From positions 1 to 64,000 of the forward strand of contig FZLR01000003.1 of NCBI GenBank assembly GCA_900197615.1: DNA of 64,000 nucleotides, read 5' to 3'. The DNA comes from Rhodospirillaceae bacterium Spongia-Bin9 (GTDB lineage: Bacteria; Pseudomonadota; Alphaproteobacteria; Bin65). Within the stretch, counting starts at the first letter, position 1. Each line of letters begins with the position of its first letter. The position numbers and the translations under genes were made by a program. Below are positions 13,966-21,915 of this stretch, one piece after another. The notes under the pieces were generated by a model. That model had not been told where the DNA came from. It made no database searches and worked only from the letters and a program-made list of their open reading frames with translations.

Positions 13966-15240
13966 TTGCGCTTCAACCCGAATTCACTCGGCGGCGTGTC
14001 GCGTGCGCTGGCGCATCGCGAATACCGCTTCTACGTCAGCGGGCATGTCGTCCACGTCATGGGCTGGTGGGGCAACCGGATCGGCCTGGGCTGGCTGGCC
14101 TGGGAACTGACCCGCTCGCCCTCCTTCCTCGGCATCGTCGCCTTTGCCTCATTGATTCCGGTGATGATCATCGGTCCGTTCGCCGGCGCATTGGCCGACC
14201 GTTACGGCCACCGGCGCGTCGCGCTGCGCTCCGGAACCGGCCTGTTCCTGACGACCTTCGCCATCGGCGCGATCGCCCTGTCCGGACACATGACGGCGCC
14301 GCTGCTGGTCGCGCTGACACTGCTTCAGGGCCTGTTCTTCGGCATCGACTTCCCGGCGCGCCAGTCGCTGATCCCGCAACTGGTGGACCGGGCGTCGATA
14401 TCCGCCGCGGTCGCGCTCAACGCCAGTTCGTTCCACATGGGCGCATTCGTCGGGCCGGTAATCGCCGGCGTCCTGATCACCAGGATCGGCAGCGGCGCAT
14501 CGATCCTCATGTCCGCCTGCACCTCGGCCTGGATGCTGACGATGATCTGGCTGATCCGGCGCGATCCCGTCCGGCCGCGCGATCCCGATGGGCCGGGCAT
14601 CTTCGCCGATCTGCTGGAAGGGTTCCGCTATGTCGGCCGGACGCCGTCGCTGGTGTTCCTGCTCGGCATGTCGTTTGCCGGCGGCCTGCTGATCCGGCCG
14701 TTCCACGATCTGCTGCCCGGCTTCGCGGATACCGTCTTCGGCCGCGGCGCAGAAGGACTGGCGACGCTGAACGCCGCCGCCGGCCTGGGCGCCCTGATCG
14801 GTGCGCTGTTCCTATTGGTTCGCGGGCGGACCGAAGGACTCACGCGGATCATGCTGAGCGGCGCCTTCCTCGCCGGTTCCGCCCTGTTCCTGTTTACACT
14901 CACAGACCGGTTCTGGCTGGCAGCCGGACTGATCTTCGCGGTGTCCCTGTCGCTGCTGACGGTGCAGGTCGGGTCCAACAGCCTCCTGCAAACCATCGCC
15001 AGGCCCGACATGCGCGGCCGCACGATCAGCATGAGTTCGTCGGTATCGGTCGGCGGTCCGGCGCTCGGCGCCCTGATCATGGGTTTTCTGGCCGACCGGT
15101 TCGGCCTGCAAACGGTTCTGGGGATCGCGGCGGTGGCCGGTACGCTGATCTATCTCGCCATGGCGCCCGCCCTGCTCCGGCGCCGCAAGAACATGGAGCA
15201 GGACGAGCATCGCCAGATCGACGTGGCCCCGGCTAGCTGA
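13966..15240 (+). CDS. MFS exporter, EntS-like
   Basis: Twelve-span major facilitator protein of 424 aa, most like the EntS/MFS_3 exporters. The cytoplasmic loop 2 motif is present as GALADRYGHRRVALR near residue 68, and the matching half-repeat GFLADRFGLQTV near residue 370. The likely substrate is a small metabolite or siderophore exported by proton antiport, but nothing nearby identifies it. No in-frame ATG precedes residue 37, so a TTG at 13966 is the most plausible start. The 3' end overlaps the convergent quinone oxidoreductase by 8 bp, with no room for a separate terminator. Confidence 0.8.
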   Translation: MRFNPNSLGGVSRALAHREYRFYVSGHVVHVMGWWGNRIGLGWLAWELTRSPSFLGIVAFASLIPVMIIGPFAGALADRYGHRRVALRSGTGLFLTTFAIGAIALSGHMTAPLLVALTLLQGLFFGIDFPARQSLIPQLVDRASISAAVALNASSFHMGAFVGPVIAGVLITRIGSGASILMSACTSAWMLTMIWLIRRDPVRPRDPDGPGIFADLLEGFRYVGRTPSLVFLLGMSFAGGLLIRPFHDLLPGFADTVFGRGAEGLATLNAAAGLGALIGALFLLVRGRTEGLTRIMLSGAFLAGSALFLFTLTDRFWLAAGLIFAVSLSLLTVQVGSNSLLQTIARPDMRGRTISMSSSVSVGGPALGALIMGFLADRFGLQTVLGIAAVAGTLIYLAMAPALLRRRKNMEQDEHRQIDVAPAS

Positions 15241-16210
15241 CCTTCAGTACGACCCTTCCGACAGCTTCGCGCTTTTCGAGCATGGCGAATCCGTCGCGGA
15301 AGTCTTCCAGCGGCAGTTCGGCGTGGATCGGCATTCCGGTCTTGCCTTCCTGGGCCAGCGCCCAGATGGCGTCGAGATTCTCGCGGCCCCGCTCCGGGAA
15401 GCGACGGCCGTATTCGCCGGCCCTCACGCCGACCACGCTGAACCCCTTGATCAGCGGCATATTCGTTGCGACGTCGGCGATCCGGCCCGAGGTGAAGCCG
15501 ATTACGAGCAGGCGGCCGTCGAAAGCGATACAGCGCACCGATTCGTCGAACGCATCGCCGCCGACCGGGTCGAAGACGACATCGGCGCCGCGCCCGTCCG
15601 TCAGGTCCTTGACCGACTCCCGGAAGCCCTCGCCGATTTCGAGCACATGACCGGCGCCTGCCGCTTCGAGCGCAGCGGCCTTGGTCGAACTGCCCGTTGT
15701 GGCGATGATCCGCGCGCCCAGCGCCTTGCCCAGGCCGATCGCCGCCATGCCGGCGCCGCCGCTCGCGCCGTGGACCAGCAGGGTCTCGCCCGGCTGCAGG
15801 GCGGCGCGGCGGACCAGCGCGACATAGGCCGTCAGATAGGCGACCTGGTAGGCCGCCGCCTCGGTATCGGACATGCCGGGCGGCTTCGGGCGCAATTGCC
15901 CGGCCGGAACCCTAACGAAGCCGGCAAAGCTGCCGAAGCGCGCGGAGCCCGCCACGGCATCCCCGAACCCGAACTCGGTAACCCCGGGTCCGACGGCGGC
16001 GACCGTGCCGGCGACATCCATGCCCGGCGTGAAAGGCAGCGGCGGTTTGAGCTGATAGCCGCCCCGGCACATCAGCAGGTCCGGAAAGTTGATGCCGGCC
16101 GCCCGGACCTGCACCAGCACGTCGCCGGGTCCGGGTTCGGGCAGGGCGACGTCGCGGATCGCCGTGCCGGAGAAATCCTCGCTCAGCCGGCCGCAGACAA
16201 CGGCACGCAT
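15233..16210 (-). CDS. Zinc-independent NADPH:quinone oxidoreductase family protein
   Basis: Medium-chain dehydrogenase/reductase of 325 aa in the zinc-free quinone oxidoreductase branch. The N-terminal GroES-like domain (PGDVLVQVRAAGINFPDLLMCRGGY) is followed by a Rossmann domain with VHGASGGAGMAAIGLGKALGA near residue 145, and the VFDPVGGDAFDES segment. It lacks the catalytic zinc cysteine cluster of alcohol dehydrogenases. Likely role: two-electron reduction of quinones or alpha,beta-unsaturated carbonyls with NADPH in the cytoplasm; the true substrate cannot be told from sequence. Monocistronic by layout, convergent with the MFS gene. Confidence 0.85.
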   Translation of the reverse strand: MRAVVCGRLSEDFSGTAIRDVALPEPGPGDVLVQVRAAGINFPDLLMCRGGYQLKPPLPFTPGMDVAGTVAAVGPGVTEFGFGDAVAGSARFGSFAGFVRVPAGQLRPKPPGMSDTEAAAYQVAYLTAYVALVRRAALQPGETLLVHGASGGAGMAAIGLGKALGARIIATTGSSTKAAALEAAGAGHVLEIGEGFRESVKDLTDGRGADVVFDPVGGDAFDESVRCIAFDGRLLVIGFTSGRIADVATNMPLIKGFSVVGVRAGEYGRRFPERGRENLDAIWALAQEGKTGMPIHAELPLEDFRDGFAMLEKREAVGRVVLKVS

Positions 16211-16276
16211 TCCATTTACCCTTCCTGTCGCGAACTCGGACCTTGACGGCCCGCCCCCCTTCTAGAGGATGGAGGG

Positions 16277-17065
16277 ATGGCAGGACATCCCGCAGCGCCG
16301 CCGCCTCCGGCGCTTGTTGCAGAAGACATTCACAAGAGCTTCGGTGCGCTTGAGGTTCTGAAAGGCGTGTCCCTGTCCGCAGCGGTCGGCCAGGTTATCG
16401 CGATCATCGGCAGTTCGGGCTCGGGCAAGAGCACCTTCCTGCGCTGCATCAACTTCCTGGAAGTCCCGGACCGCGGCCGGATCGCGCTGGACGGCGAAGA
16501 GATTCAGGTCCGCACCGACCGCGCCGGCCGGCTCACCGGCGTCGACCGCAGGCAGATCGTTCGCCTCCGTTCGCAACTCGGCATGGTGTTCCAGAGCTTC
16601 AACCTCTGGGCTCATATGACGGTGTTGCAGAACATCGTGGAAGGGCCGGTCCAGGTGCTGAAACGCAGCAAGGCCGCCGCGCGCGAGGAGGCCATGGCGC
16701 TCCTCGAAAAGGTCGGCCTGGAAGACAAGCACGACACCTATCCGGCGCAGCTTTCCGGCGGCCAGCAGCAGCGCGTCGCCATCGCCCGGGCGCTGGCGAT
16801 GCAACCGAAGGTGCTGCTGTTCGACGAACCGACCTCGTCGCTCGATCCCGAACTGGTCGGCGAGGTGCTGCGTGTAATGCAGGATCTGGCCGGGGAAGGC
16901 CGGACCATGATCGTCGTGACCCACGAGATGGGCTTCGCGCGCGAGGTCTCCGACCGCACGATTTTCCTGCATCGGGGCAGGATCGAGGAGGAAGGCCCGC
17001 CGGCCGACCTGTTCGGCGCGCCCAAATCCGAACGGTTGCAGCAATTTCTGTCTAGCCAGATGTAA
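16277..17065 (+). CDS. Polar amino acid ABC transporter, ATP-binding subunit
   Basis: ATPase of the HisP/GlnQ/OccP class, 262 aa. Walker A is GSSGSGKST (about residues 50-58), the Q-loop lies in MVFQSFNLW, the signature is LSGGQQQR near 160 and Walker B is [13 protein letters not shown] near 183, with the H-loop in [11 protein letters not shown]. The inserted segment after Walker A, with the basic [16 protein letters not shown] stretch, is typical of histidine/octopine/opine-type members. It is the first gene of a complete importer continued by the binding protein at 17180 and permeases at 18056 and 18811. Confidence 0.92.
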   Translation: MAGHPAAPPPPALVAEDIHKSFGALEVLKGVSLSAAVGQVIAIIGSSGSGKSTFLRCINFLEVPDRGRIALDGEEIQVRTDRAGRLTGVDRRQIVRLRSQLGMVFQSFNLWAHMTVLQNIVEGPVQVLKRSKAAAREEAMALLEKVGLEDKHDTYPAQLSGGQQQRVAIARALAMQPKVLLFDEPTSSLDPELVGEVLRVMQDLAGEGRTMIVVTHEMGFAREVSDRTIFLHRGRIEEEGPPADLFGAPKSERLQQFLSSQM

Positions 17066-17179
17066 CCGCCGCTGTAAGCTGGTTGCCGGCTGTCACCCTT
17101 CGGCCGGGATACGGAAGCCCTTTCGTGAGCCGAGCGGCCGATCGGCGAAACATCGATTCCGTCAGGGAGACTCATCGCA

Positions 17180-17932
17180 ATGATCCGCAAAATCGCACTG
17201 TTTGCCGCAACCGCCTTGGTCGGCGCGGCCATTCTCTCGGCGCCGGCTGCCGCCCGCGACCTCCGGATCGCCACCGAAGGCGCCTACCCGCCCTTTAACA
17301 GCAAGAACGCCAAGGGCGAACTGGTCGGCTTCGATGTCGATCTCGCCCACGCCATCTGCGCGCATATGAAGGCCAAATGCACCCTGGTCGCGCAGGATTG
17401 GGACGGCATCATCCCCGGCCTGCTGGCAAAAAAATACGACCTGGTCGTCGCCAGCATGTCGATTACCGAGGAGCGCAAGAAGAAGGTTGCTTTCTCCACG
17501 CCCTACTATTCGAACTATCTCCAGTTCGTCGCGAAAAAGGGCAGCGGATTCAAGCCGACGGCCGATGGCATCGAGGGCAAGACACTCGGCGCCCAGCGCG
17601 CGACGGTCAGTTCGCAATATCTCGAAGACAACTACCGGAAGGTCGCCAAGATCAAGGTCTACGACAAGCAGACCGCCGCCTGGCTCGACCTGAAGGCCGG
17701 CCGCGTCGACGCCATTCTGTCCGACCTTCTGCCGTCCTACGACTGGGTCAAGAAGAACACGGGTTTCGAGATGGCCGGCGGCCAGATCAGCAACGAGGAC
17801 AAGATCGGCATCGCAGCCCGCAAGGACGACGCCGCGCTGCTCGAAAAGGTGAACGCCGCCATCCTGGCCCTGCGCAAGAACGGCACCTACGCGAAAATCA
17901 ACGCGAAATACTTCCCGTTCGACATCTACTAG
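17180..17932 (+). CDS. Polar amino acid ABC transporter, periplasmic binding protein
   Basis: Family 3 solute-binding protein of 250 aa with a cleavable Sec signal (ALFAATALVGAAILSAPAAA, cleavage after AAA before RDLRIATEG). The mature opening with EGAYPPFNSKN, the VGFDVDLAHAI segment, QDWDGIIPGLLAKKYD and MSITEERKKKVAFSTPYY are hallmarks of lysine/arginine/ornithine/histidine-type binding proteins, which fits a basic amino acid or opine as ligand. A GGGAGA ribosome-binding site lies at 17165-17170. A 13-bp tandem repeat and a hairpin lie between this gene and the permeases, which would favour higher expression of the binding protein. Confidence 0.92.
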   Translation: MIRKIALFAATALVGAAILSAPAAARDLRIATEGAYPPFNSKNAKGELVGFDVDLAHAICAHMKAKCTLVAQDWDGIIPGLLAKKYDLVVASMSITEERKKKVAFSTPYYSNYLQFVAKKGSGFKPTADGIEGKTLGAQRATVSSQYLEDNYRKVAKIKVYDKQTAAWLDLKAGRVDAILSDLLPSYDWVKKNTGFEMAGGQISNEDKIGIAARKDDAALLEKVNAAILALRKNGTYAKINAKYFPFDIY

Positions 17933-17965
17933 ACGCCGGTACTAAGCGCCGGTACTAGACGCCGG
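17927..17965 (+). repeat. Three tandem copies of a 13-bp unit across the stop codon
   Basis: Units at 17927-17939, 17940-17952 and 17953-17965 read TACTAGACGCCGG, TACTAAGCGCCGG and TACTAGACGCCGG. The first copy contains the last sense codon and the TAG stop of the binding-protein gene, so the two extra copies look like duplication of the gene end. No function is evident. Confidence 0.7.
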
Positions 17966-17978
17966 ACGCCCGATGCGT

Positions 17979-18020
17979 GAAAGAAGCCCCCTTCTGCCGG
18001 CGGAAGGGGGTTCTTTCTTC
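17979..18020 (+). terminator. Hairpin attenuator between binding protein and permeases
   Basis: Left arm GAAAGAAGCCCCCTTC (17979-17994) pairs with GAAGGGGGTTCTTTC (18003-18017) with one bulged base and an 8-nt loop, followed by TTC. The tract after the stem is only moderately T-rich, so it probably acts as a partial terminator or mRNA-stabilising hairpin protecting the upstream binding-protein message. Confidence 0.6.
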
Positions 18021-18055
18021 GGCTGCCGGAAATCCGGCAGCATCGAAGCGCCGCG

Positions 18056-18805
18056 ATGATCCCCGAAATTCTCCAGTTCGGCGACACGGGTTTCGGCGAC
18101 GAACTCGTCGTCGGCGCGTTGATCACGGTAGAAATCGCGATTTATTCGCTGGCGATCGGGCTTGCTCTCGGCCTCGCCGCGGCCGGGGCGAAACTCTCGC
18201 GGTCGCCGATTCTGCGCGGAATCGCGGAAGTTTACAGCCTGCTCATCCGGGGCATCCCGGAACTTCTGATCATCCTGCTGGTCTATTACAGCGGCGGCGC
18301 GGCAATCGAGGCGCTGCTCAAGCTCTTCGGCCATGACGGCGGGTTCGATTTCAATAAACGGCTGGCCGGGTCGCTGGCCCTCGGCCTGATCTTCGGCGCT
18401 TTCGCGTCCGAAGTCTTCCGCGGCGCGTTCATGGCCGTGCCGAAAGGCCAGATCGAGGCGGCGCTCGCCGTCGGCATGACCCGCCGGCAAGTCTTCCTGC
18501 GCATCCGCTTTCCCCAGATGATGCGATTTGCCCTTCCCGGGCTGGGCAACCTGTGGATGGTGCTGCTCAAGGATACCTCGCTGGTCAGCGTTATCGCGCT
18601 GGACGAACTGATGCGCGAAACCAGCGTTGCGGCGGAGGCGACCCAGCGGCCGTTCGTTTTCTATCTGGCGGCTACCGTCATCTATCTGCTGCTCACCGTC
18701 GTCTCCGACATTTTCCGCGCCCGGCTGGAACGGCACGCCAATCGCGGCGTGGCCGGCGGGGAGAGATTGCGCCGGCCGAGGCGGCCCTTGCAGCGGGCGG
18801 CCTGA
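18056..18805 (+). CDS. Polar amino acid ABC transporter, permease (HisQ-like)
   Basis: Inner-membrane permease of 249 aa in the HisQ/HisM family, with about five membrane spans. It has the family start (LITVEIAIYSLAIGLALGLA), the SLLIRGIPELLIILLVYY segment, and the EAA loop EAALAVGMTRRQVFLRIRFP near residue 140, which contacts the ATPase. The ATG at 18056 lies 36 bp after the intergenic hairpin. Partner permease follows after 5 bp. Confidence 0.9.
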   Translation: MIPEILQFGDTGFGDELVVGALITVEIAIYSLAIGLALGLAAAGAKLSRSPILRGIAEVYSLLIRGIPELLIILLVYYSGGAAIEALLKLFGHDGGFDFNKRLAGSLALGLIFGAFASEVFRGAFMAVPKGQIEAALAVGMTRRQVFLRIRFPQMMRFALPGLGNLWMVLLKDTSLVSVIALDELMRETSVAAEATQRPFVFYLAATVIYLLLTVVSDIFRARLERHANRGVAGGERLRRPRRPLQRAA

Positions 18806-18810
18806 CCCCG

Positions 18811-19494
18811 ATGCTCGATCTGTGGATCAGGTATGGCGACCGGCTGATCGACGGGGCGGTCATCACCGTCAAGCTGGTCGCGCTGGCCTGCATCGTCGGC
18901 CTGATCCTGGCGGTTCCCCTGGCGCTGGCACGGCGATCGGACCGGCGCTGGATTGCCGTGCCGGCCTATCTGTACATTTACTTCTTCCGCGGCACACCGC
19001 TGATCGTCCAGCTGGCCCTGCTCTATTACGGGCTCGCCCAGTTCGAGGCCGTCCGGGAGAGCCCGTTCTGGCTTGTCCTCGGCGACGCCGAATATTGCGG
19101 CCTGCTCGGCCTGACCCTGAACACGACCGCCTATGTTGCCGAAATCCTGCGCGGGGGCATCGCCGGCGTACCCAGAGGCGAAATCGAAGCCGCCGAAGCC
19201 TGCGGCATGTCCAGGGTGAAGGTCTACCGCCGGATCGTCCTGCCGCGGGCGTTCCGCATCGCCTGGCCAGCCTACGGCAACGAAGTCATCCTGATCCTCA
19301 AGGGCAGCGCCCTGGTGAGCACGATCACCGTCTACGACCTGATGGGCGAGACCCGCTCCGTCTTCTCGCGCGGCTACGACGATACGGTCTATCTCTACGC
19401 CGCCGCGATGTACCTGATCCTGGCGCTGGTCATTACCGGAACCTTCCGCCTGGGCGAGCGCCGGATGAACCGCTATCTCCGCGCGGCGGGCTGA
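18811..19494 (+). CDS. Polar amino acid ABC transporter, permease (HisM-like)
   Basis: Second inner-membrane permease, 227 aa from the ATG at 18811; the longer open frame upstream is a shadow of the first permease. Family features are GAVITVKLVALACIVGLILA near the N-terminus, YFFRGTPLIVQLALLYYG near residue 53, and the EAA loop EAAEACGMSRVKVYRRIVLP near 125. It completes a four-component importer. Nothing co-directional follows. Confidence 0.9.
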   Translation: MLDLWIRYGDRLIDGAVITVKLVALACIVGLILAVPLALARRSDRRWIAVPAYLYIYFFRGTPLIVQLALLYYGLAQFEAVRESPFWLVLGDAEYCGLLGLTLNTTAYVAEILRGGIAGVPRGEIEAAEACGMSRVKVYRRIVLPRAFRIAWPAYGNEVILILKGSALVSTITVYDLMGETRSVFSRGYDDTVYLYAAAMYLILALVITGTFRLGERRMNRYLRAAG

Positions 19495-19560
19495 CCCGGA
19501 TTTCTCACCACAGTCATGACCTGCGCGTCGCTGTCGGGCCGGCAGGGCAGGAAAGCCGGG

Positions 19561-21879
19561 CTAAGCGTTTAGCGCAGCCCACACCTTGGCGGGCGTGACC
19601 GGCATGGAGATATCGGTGATGCCGGCGTCCGCCAACGCATCGACCACGGCATTCACGATGGCCGGCAGCGCGCCGACCGTGCCGCTTTCGCCCGCGCCCT
19701 TGATCCCCAGGGGATTGGTCGCGCACGGAATGTGCAGATGGTCGAGCGCAAAGTCCGGCAGGTCGTCGGCCCGGGGCATGCCGTAATCCATGAAGCTGCC
19801 GGTCAGCAGCTGGCCGCTGCCTTCATCGTAGAGGGCCTGCTCCAGCATCGCCTGGCCCCAGCCCTGGACGATGCCGCCATGGATCTGCCCGGCGTAGAGC
19901 AGCGGGTTCAGAACCACGCCGGAATCGTCGACCGAGGTATAGCGGTCGACGGCGACATGGCCGGTCTCCGGATCGAGCTCGACCTCGACGATATGGCAGC
20001 CGTTGGGAAAGTTCGGCGTCGTCGGCGAGAAGCTGCCGGTCGCTTCGATGCCCGGTCCGAAGGCCGCCGTGGGCCCGCCACGCACAAAAGCGGCATGGCA
20101 GATCCGGCCCCAGCCCGCCTTCTTGTCGGTGCCGGCGACCGAGAACTCGCCGTTGTCGAACGCGATGTCCTCCTGCGCCGCCTCGAACAGGACGGAAGCC
20201 AGCAGCTTGCCGCGCTCGATCACCTTGTCGGCGGCGTCGCGCAGGGCATTGCCGCCGACGGTCATGCTCCGGGCCGCGTAGGTGCCGCGGCCGAAGCCGA
20301 CCTTGTCGGTATCGCCCTGCTCGAAGCGAATCCGTTCCGGCGGGATTCCCAGCCAGTCCGAAACCAGTTGCGCGAAGACCGTCTCGTGCCCCTGGCCGTG
20401 ATTGTGGGTGCCCGCCAGAATGGTGACGCTTGCGCCCTCGTCGAAGCGGATTTCCATCCGGTCGTTGAACAGGCCGCAGGTCTCGATGAAATAGGCCAGC
20501 CCCCGGCCGCGCTTCTTCCCGGCCCGCGCGCTTTCCGCGGCGCGCTGCGGATAACCGTCCCAGTCTGCGGCCGCCAGGGCCTTGTCCATCAGGGCTGCGA
20601 AGTTACCGGTATCGTAGGTCGGCCCGAAAGGGCCGGTATAGGGCAGGCGGTCCGGCGTCAGCATGTTGCGCCGGCGCAATTCGACGGGGTCGATCCCGGT
20701 CTCGCGGGCCGCCAGATCGACCAGCCGCTCGATGACATGGATCGCCTCCGGCCGGCCCGCGCCGCGATACGGGCCGACCATCGCCGTATTGGTGAAATAG
20801 GCGATGACCGACAGGTAGGCGGCCGGGATATCGTACACACCGGAATACAGCATGGAGCCCAGCAGGGCTGCCGCCGGCGCGGCCGAAGACAGATAGGCGC
20901 CCATGCCGTAGCGGGCACGGACGCGCAATCCGGTGAATTTGCCGTCGGCATCCAGCGCCAGCTCGGCATCCGCCAGCACATCGCGGCCGTGGGTATCGTT
21001 CAGCAGGCCCTCGGCGCGGCTCGACGTCCAGCGCACCGGCCGCTTGAAGACGCGCGCGGCATGGCAGACCAGCACATCCTCGTGGAAGGCGTTGTTCTTC
21101 ATGCCGAATCCGCCGCCGACATCCGGGCTGACGACGCGGATCCCGGTTTCCGGAATGCCGAAGACATTGGCCGCCAGAACCGGCCGCACACCGTGCGGAT
21201 TCTGCGATGCCGTGTAGACGATCAGGCGGCCGTCCGCCGGATCGACCGTGGCGACGGTCGCGCGCGGCTCCATGCTGTTGGGCGAGACCCGGTTGTTGTA
21301 GATCTGCAGCGAAACCGTCGTCGCGGCGGTCTCGAAGGCCGCGTCGGCCTTGGCTGCGTCGCCGCGCTCGAAGGCGAAGCAGACATTGTCTTCGGCATCC
21401 TGCCAGACTCTCGTTGCATCGGGCGCCTCGGCCTGCGCAATGGTCGTTGCCGGGGCCGAATCCTCGTAGTCGACCAGGACGAGATCGGCTGCATCCTCCG
21501 CCGCAGCGCGGCTCCCGGCCACGACGAAGGCGACCGGCTCGCCGACATAGCGGACTTCGCCGCGCGCAAGGGCCGGGCGGGCCGGCCAGAATTTCGGCGG
21601 CGGTGCGCCCATGGCGACCGGCGAGGTATGGCAGGGCACGTCGCCGAGTCCCGCCGCGTCCAGATCGTCGATCGTCCAGACTGCCTCGACGCCCGGCGCC
21701 ACGCGCGCGGATTCGGTGTCGATCGACAGAATCTTCGCCCGGGCATGGGGCGAGCGCACCACTGCGCCGTGCAGGGCGCCGGGAAAATTCATGTCGTCGA
21801 TGTATCTGCCGCGGCCGGTGAGAAACCGGCGGTCTTCGCGCCGGGGCGCCGGCTGACCGATTCCGAATTGCATCGGCAA
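19561..21879 (-). CDS. Xanthine dehydrogenase-family molybdopterin-binding subunit
   Basis: Large subunit (772 aa) of a molybdenum hydroxylase, of the CoxL/XdhB type. The N-terminal aldehyde oxidase a/b hammerhead domain starts RFLTGRGRYIDD; the molybdopterin-binding part has VGGGFGMKNN near residue 250, PYRGAGRPEA near 373, GTHNHGQGHETVF near 480 and the C-terminal GIKGAGESGT with the catalytic Glu near 733. The AYRCSF-type active-site loop of form I CO dehydrogenase is absent, so CO oxidation is unlikely. The FAD (CoxM) and [2Fe-2S] (CoxS) subunit genes are not adjacent. The substrate is unknown; aldehydes or N-heterocycles are typical. A mobA gene lies 38 kb away. Confidence 0.88.
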   Translation of the reverse strand: MPMQFGIGQPAPRREDRRFLTGRGRYIDDMNFPGALHGAVVRSPHARAKILSIDTESARVAPGVEAVWTIDDLDAAGLGDVPCHTSPVAMGAPPPKFWPARPALARGEVRYVGEPVAFVVAGSRAAAEDAADLVLVDYEDSAPATTIAQAEAPDATRVWQDAEDNVCFAFERGDAAKADAAFETAATTVSLQIYNNRVSPNSMEPRATVATVDPADGRLIVYTASQNPHGVRPVLAANVFGIPETGIRVVSPDVGGGFGMKNNAFHEDVLVCHAARVFKRPVRWTSSRAEGLLNDTHGRDVLADAELALDADGKFTGLRVRARYGMGAYLSSAAPAAALLGSMLYSGVYDIPAAYLSVIAYFTNTAMVGPYRGAGRPEAIHVIERLVDLAARETGIDPVELRRRNMLTPDRLPYTGPFGPTYDTGNFAALMDKALAAADWDGYPQRAAESARAGKKRGRGLAYFIETCGLFNDRMEIRFDEGASVTILAGTHNHGQGHETVFAQLVSDWLGIPPERIRFEQGDTDKVGFGRGTYAARSMTVGGNALRDAADKVIERGKLLASVLFEAAQEDIAFDNGEFSVAGTDKKAGWGRICHAAFVRGGPTAAFGPGIEATGSFSPTTPNFPNGCHIVEVELDPETGHVAVDRYTSVDDSGVVLNPLLYAGQIHGGIVQGWGQAMLEQALYDEGSGQLLTGSFMDYGMPRADDLPDFALDHLHIPCATNPLGIKGAGESGTVGALPAIVNAVVDALADAGITDISMPVTPAKVWAALNA

Positions 21880-21915
21880 GGCTCCTGGAAATTGCTGGGC
21901 CGGGGATTCGGCCCG

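Noticed and set aside
19561-21879. Form I CO dehydrogenase large subunit
   Set aside because: The AYRCSF-type active-site loop is missing and coxM/coxS are not adjacent.
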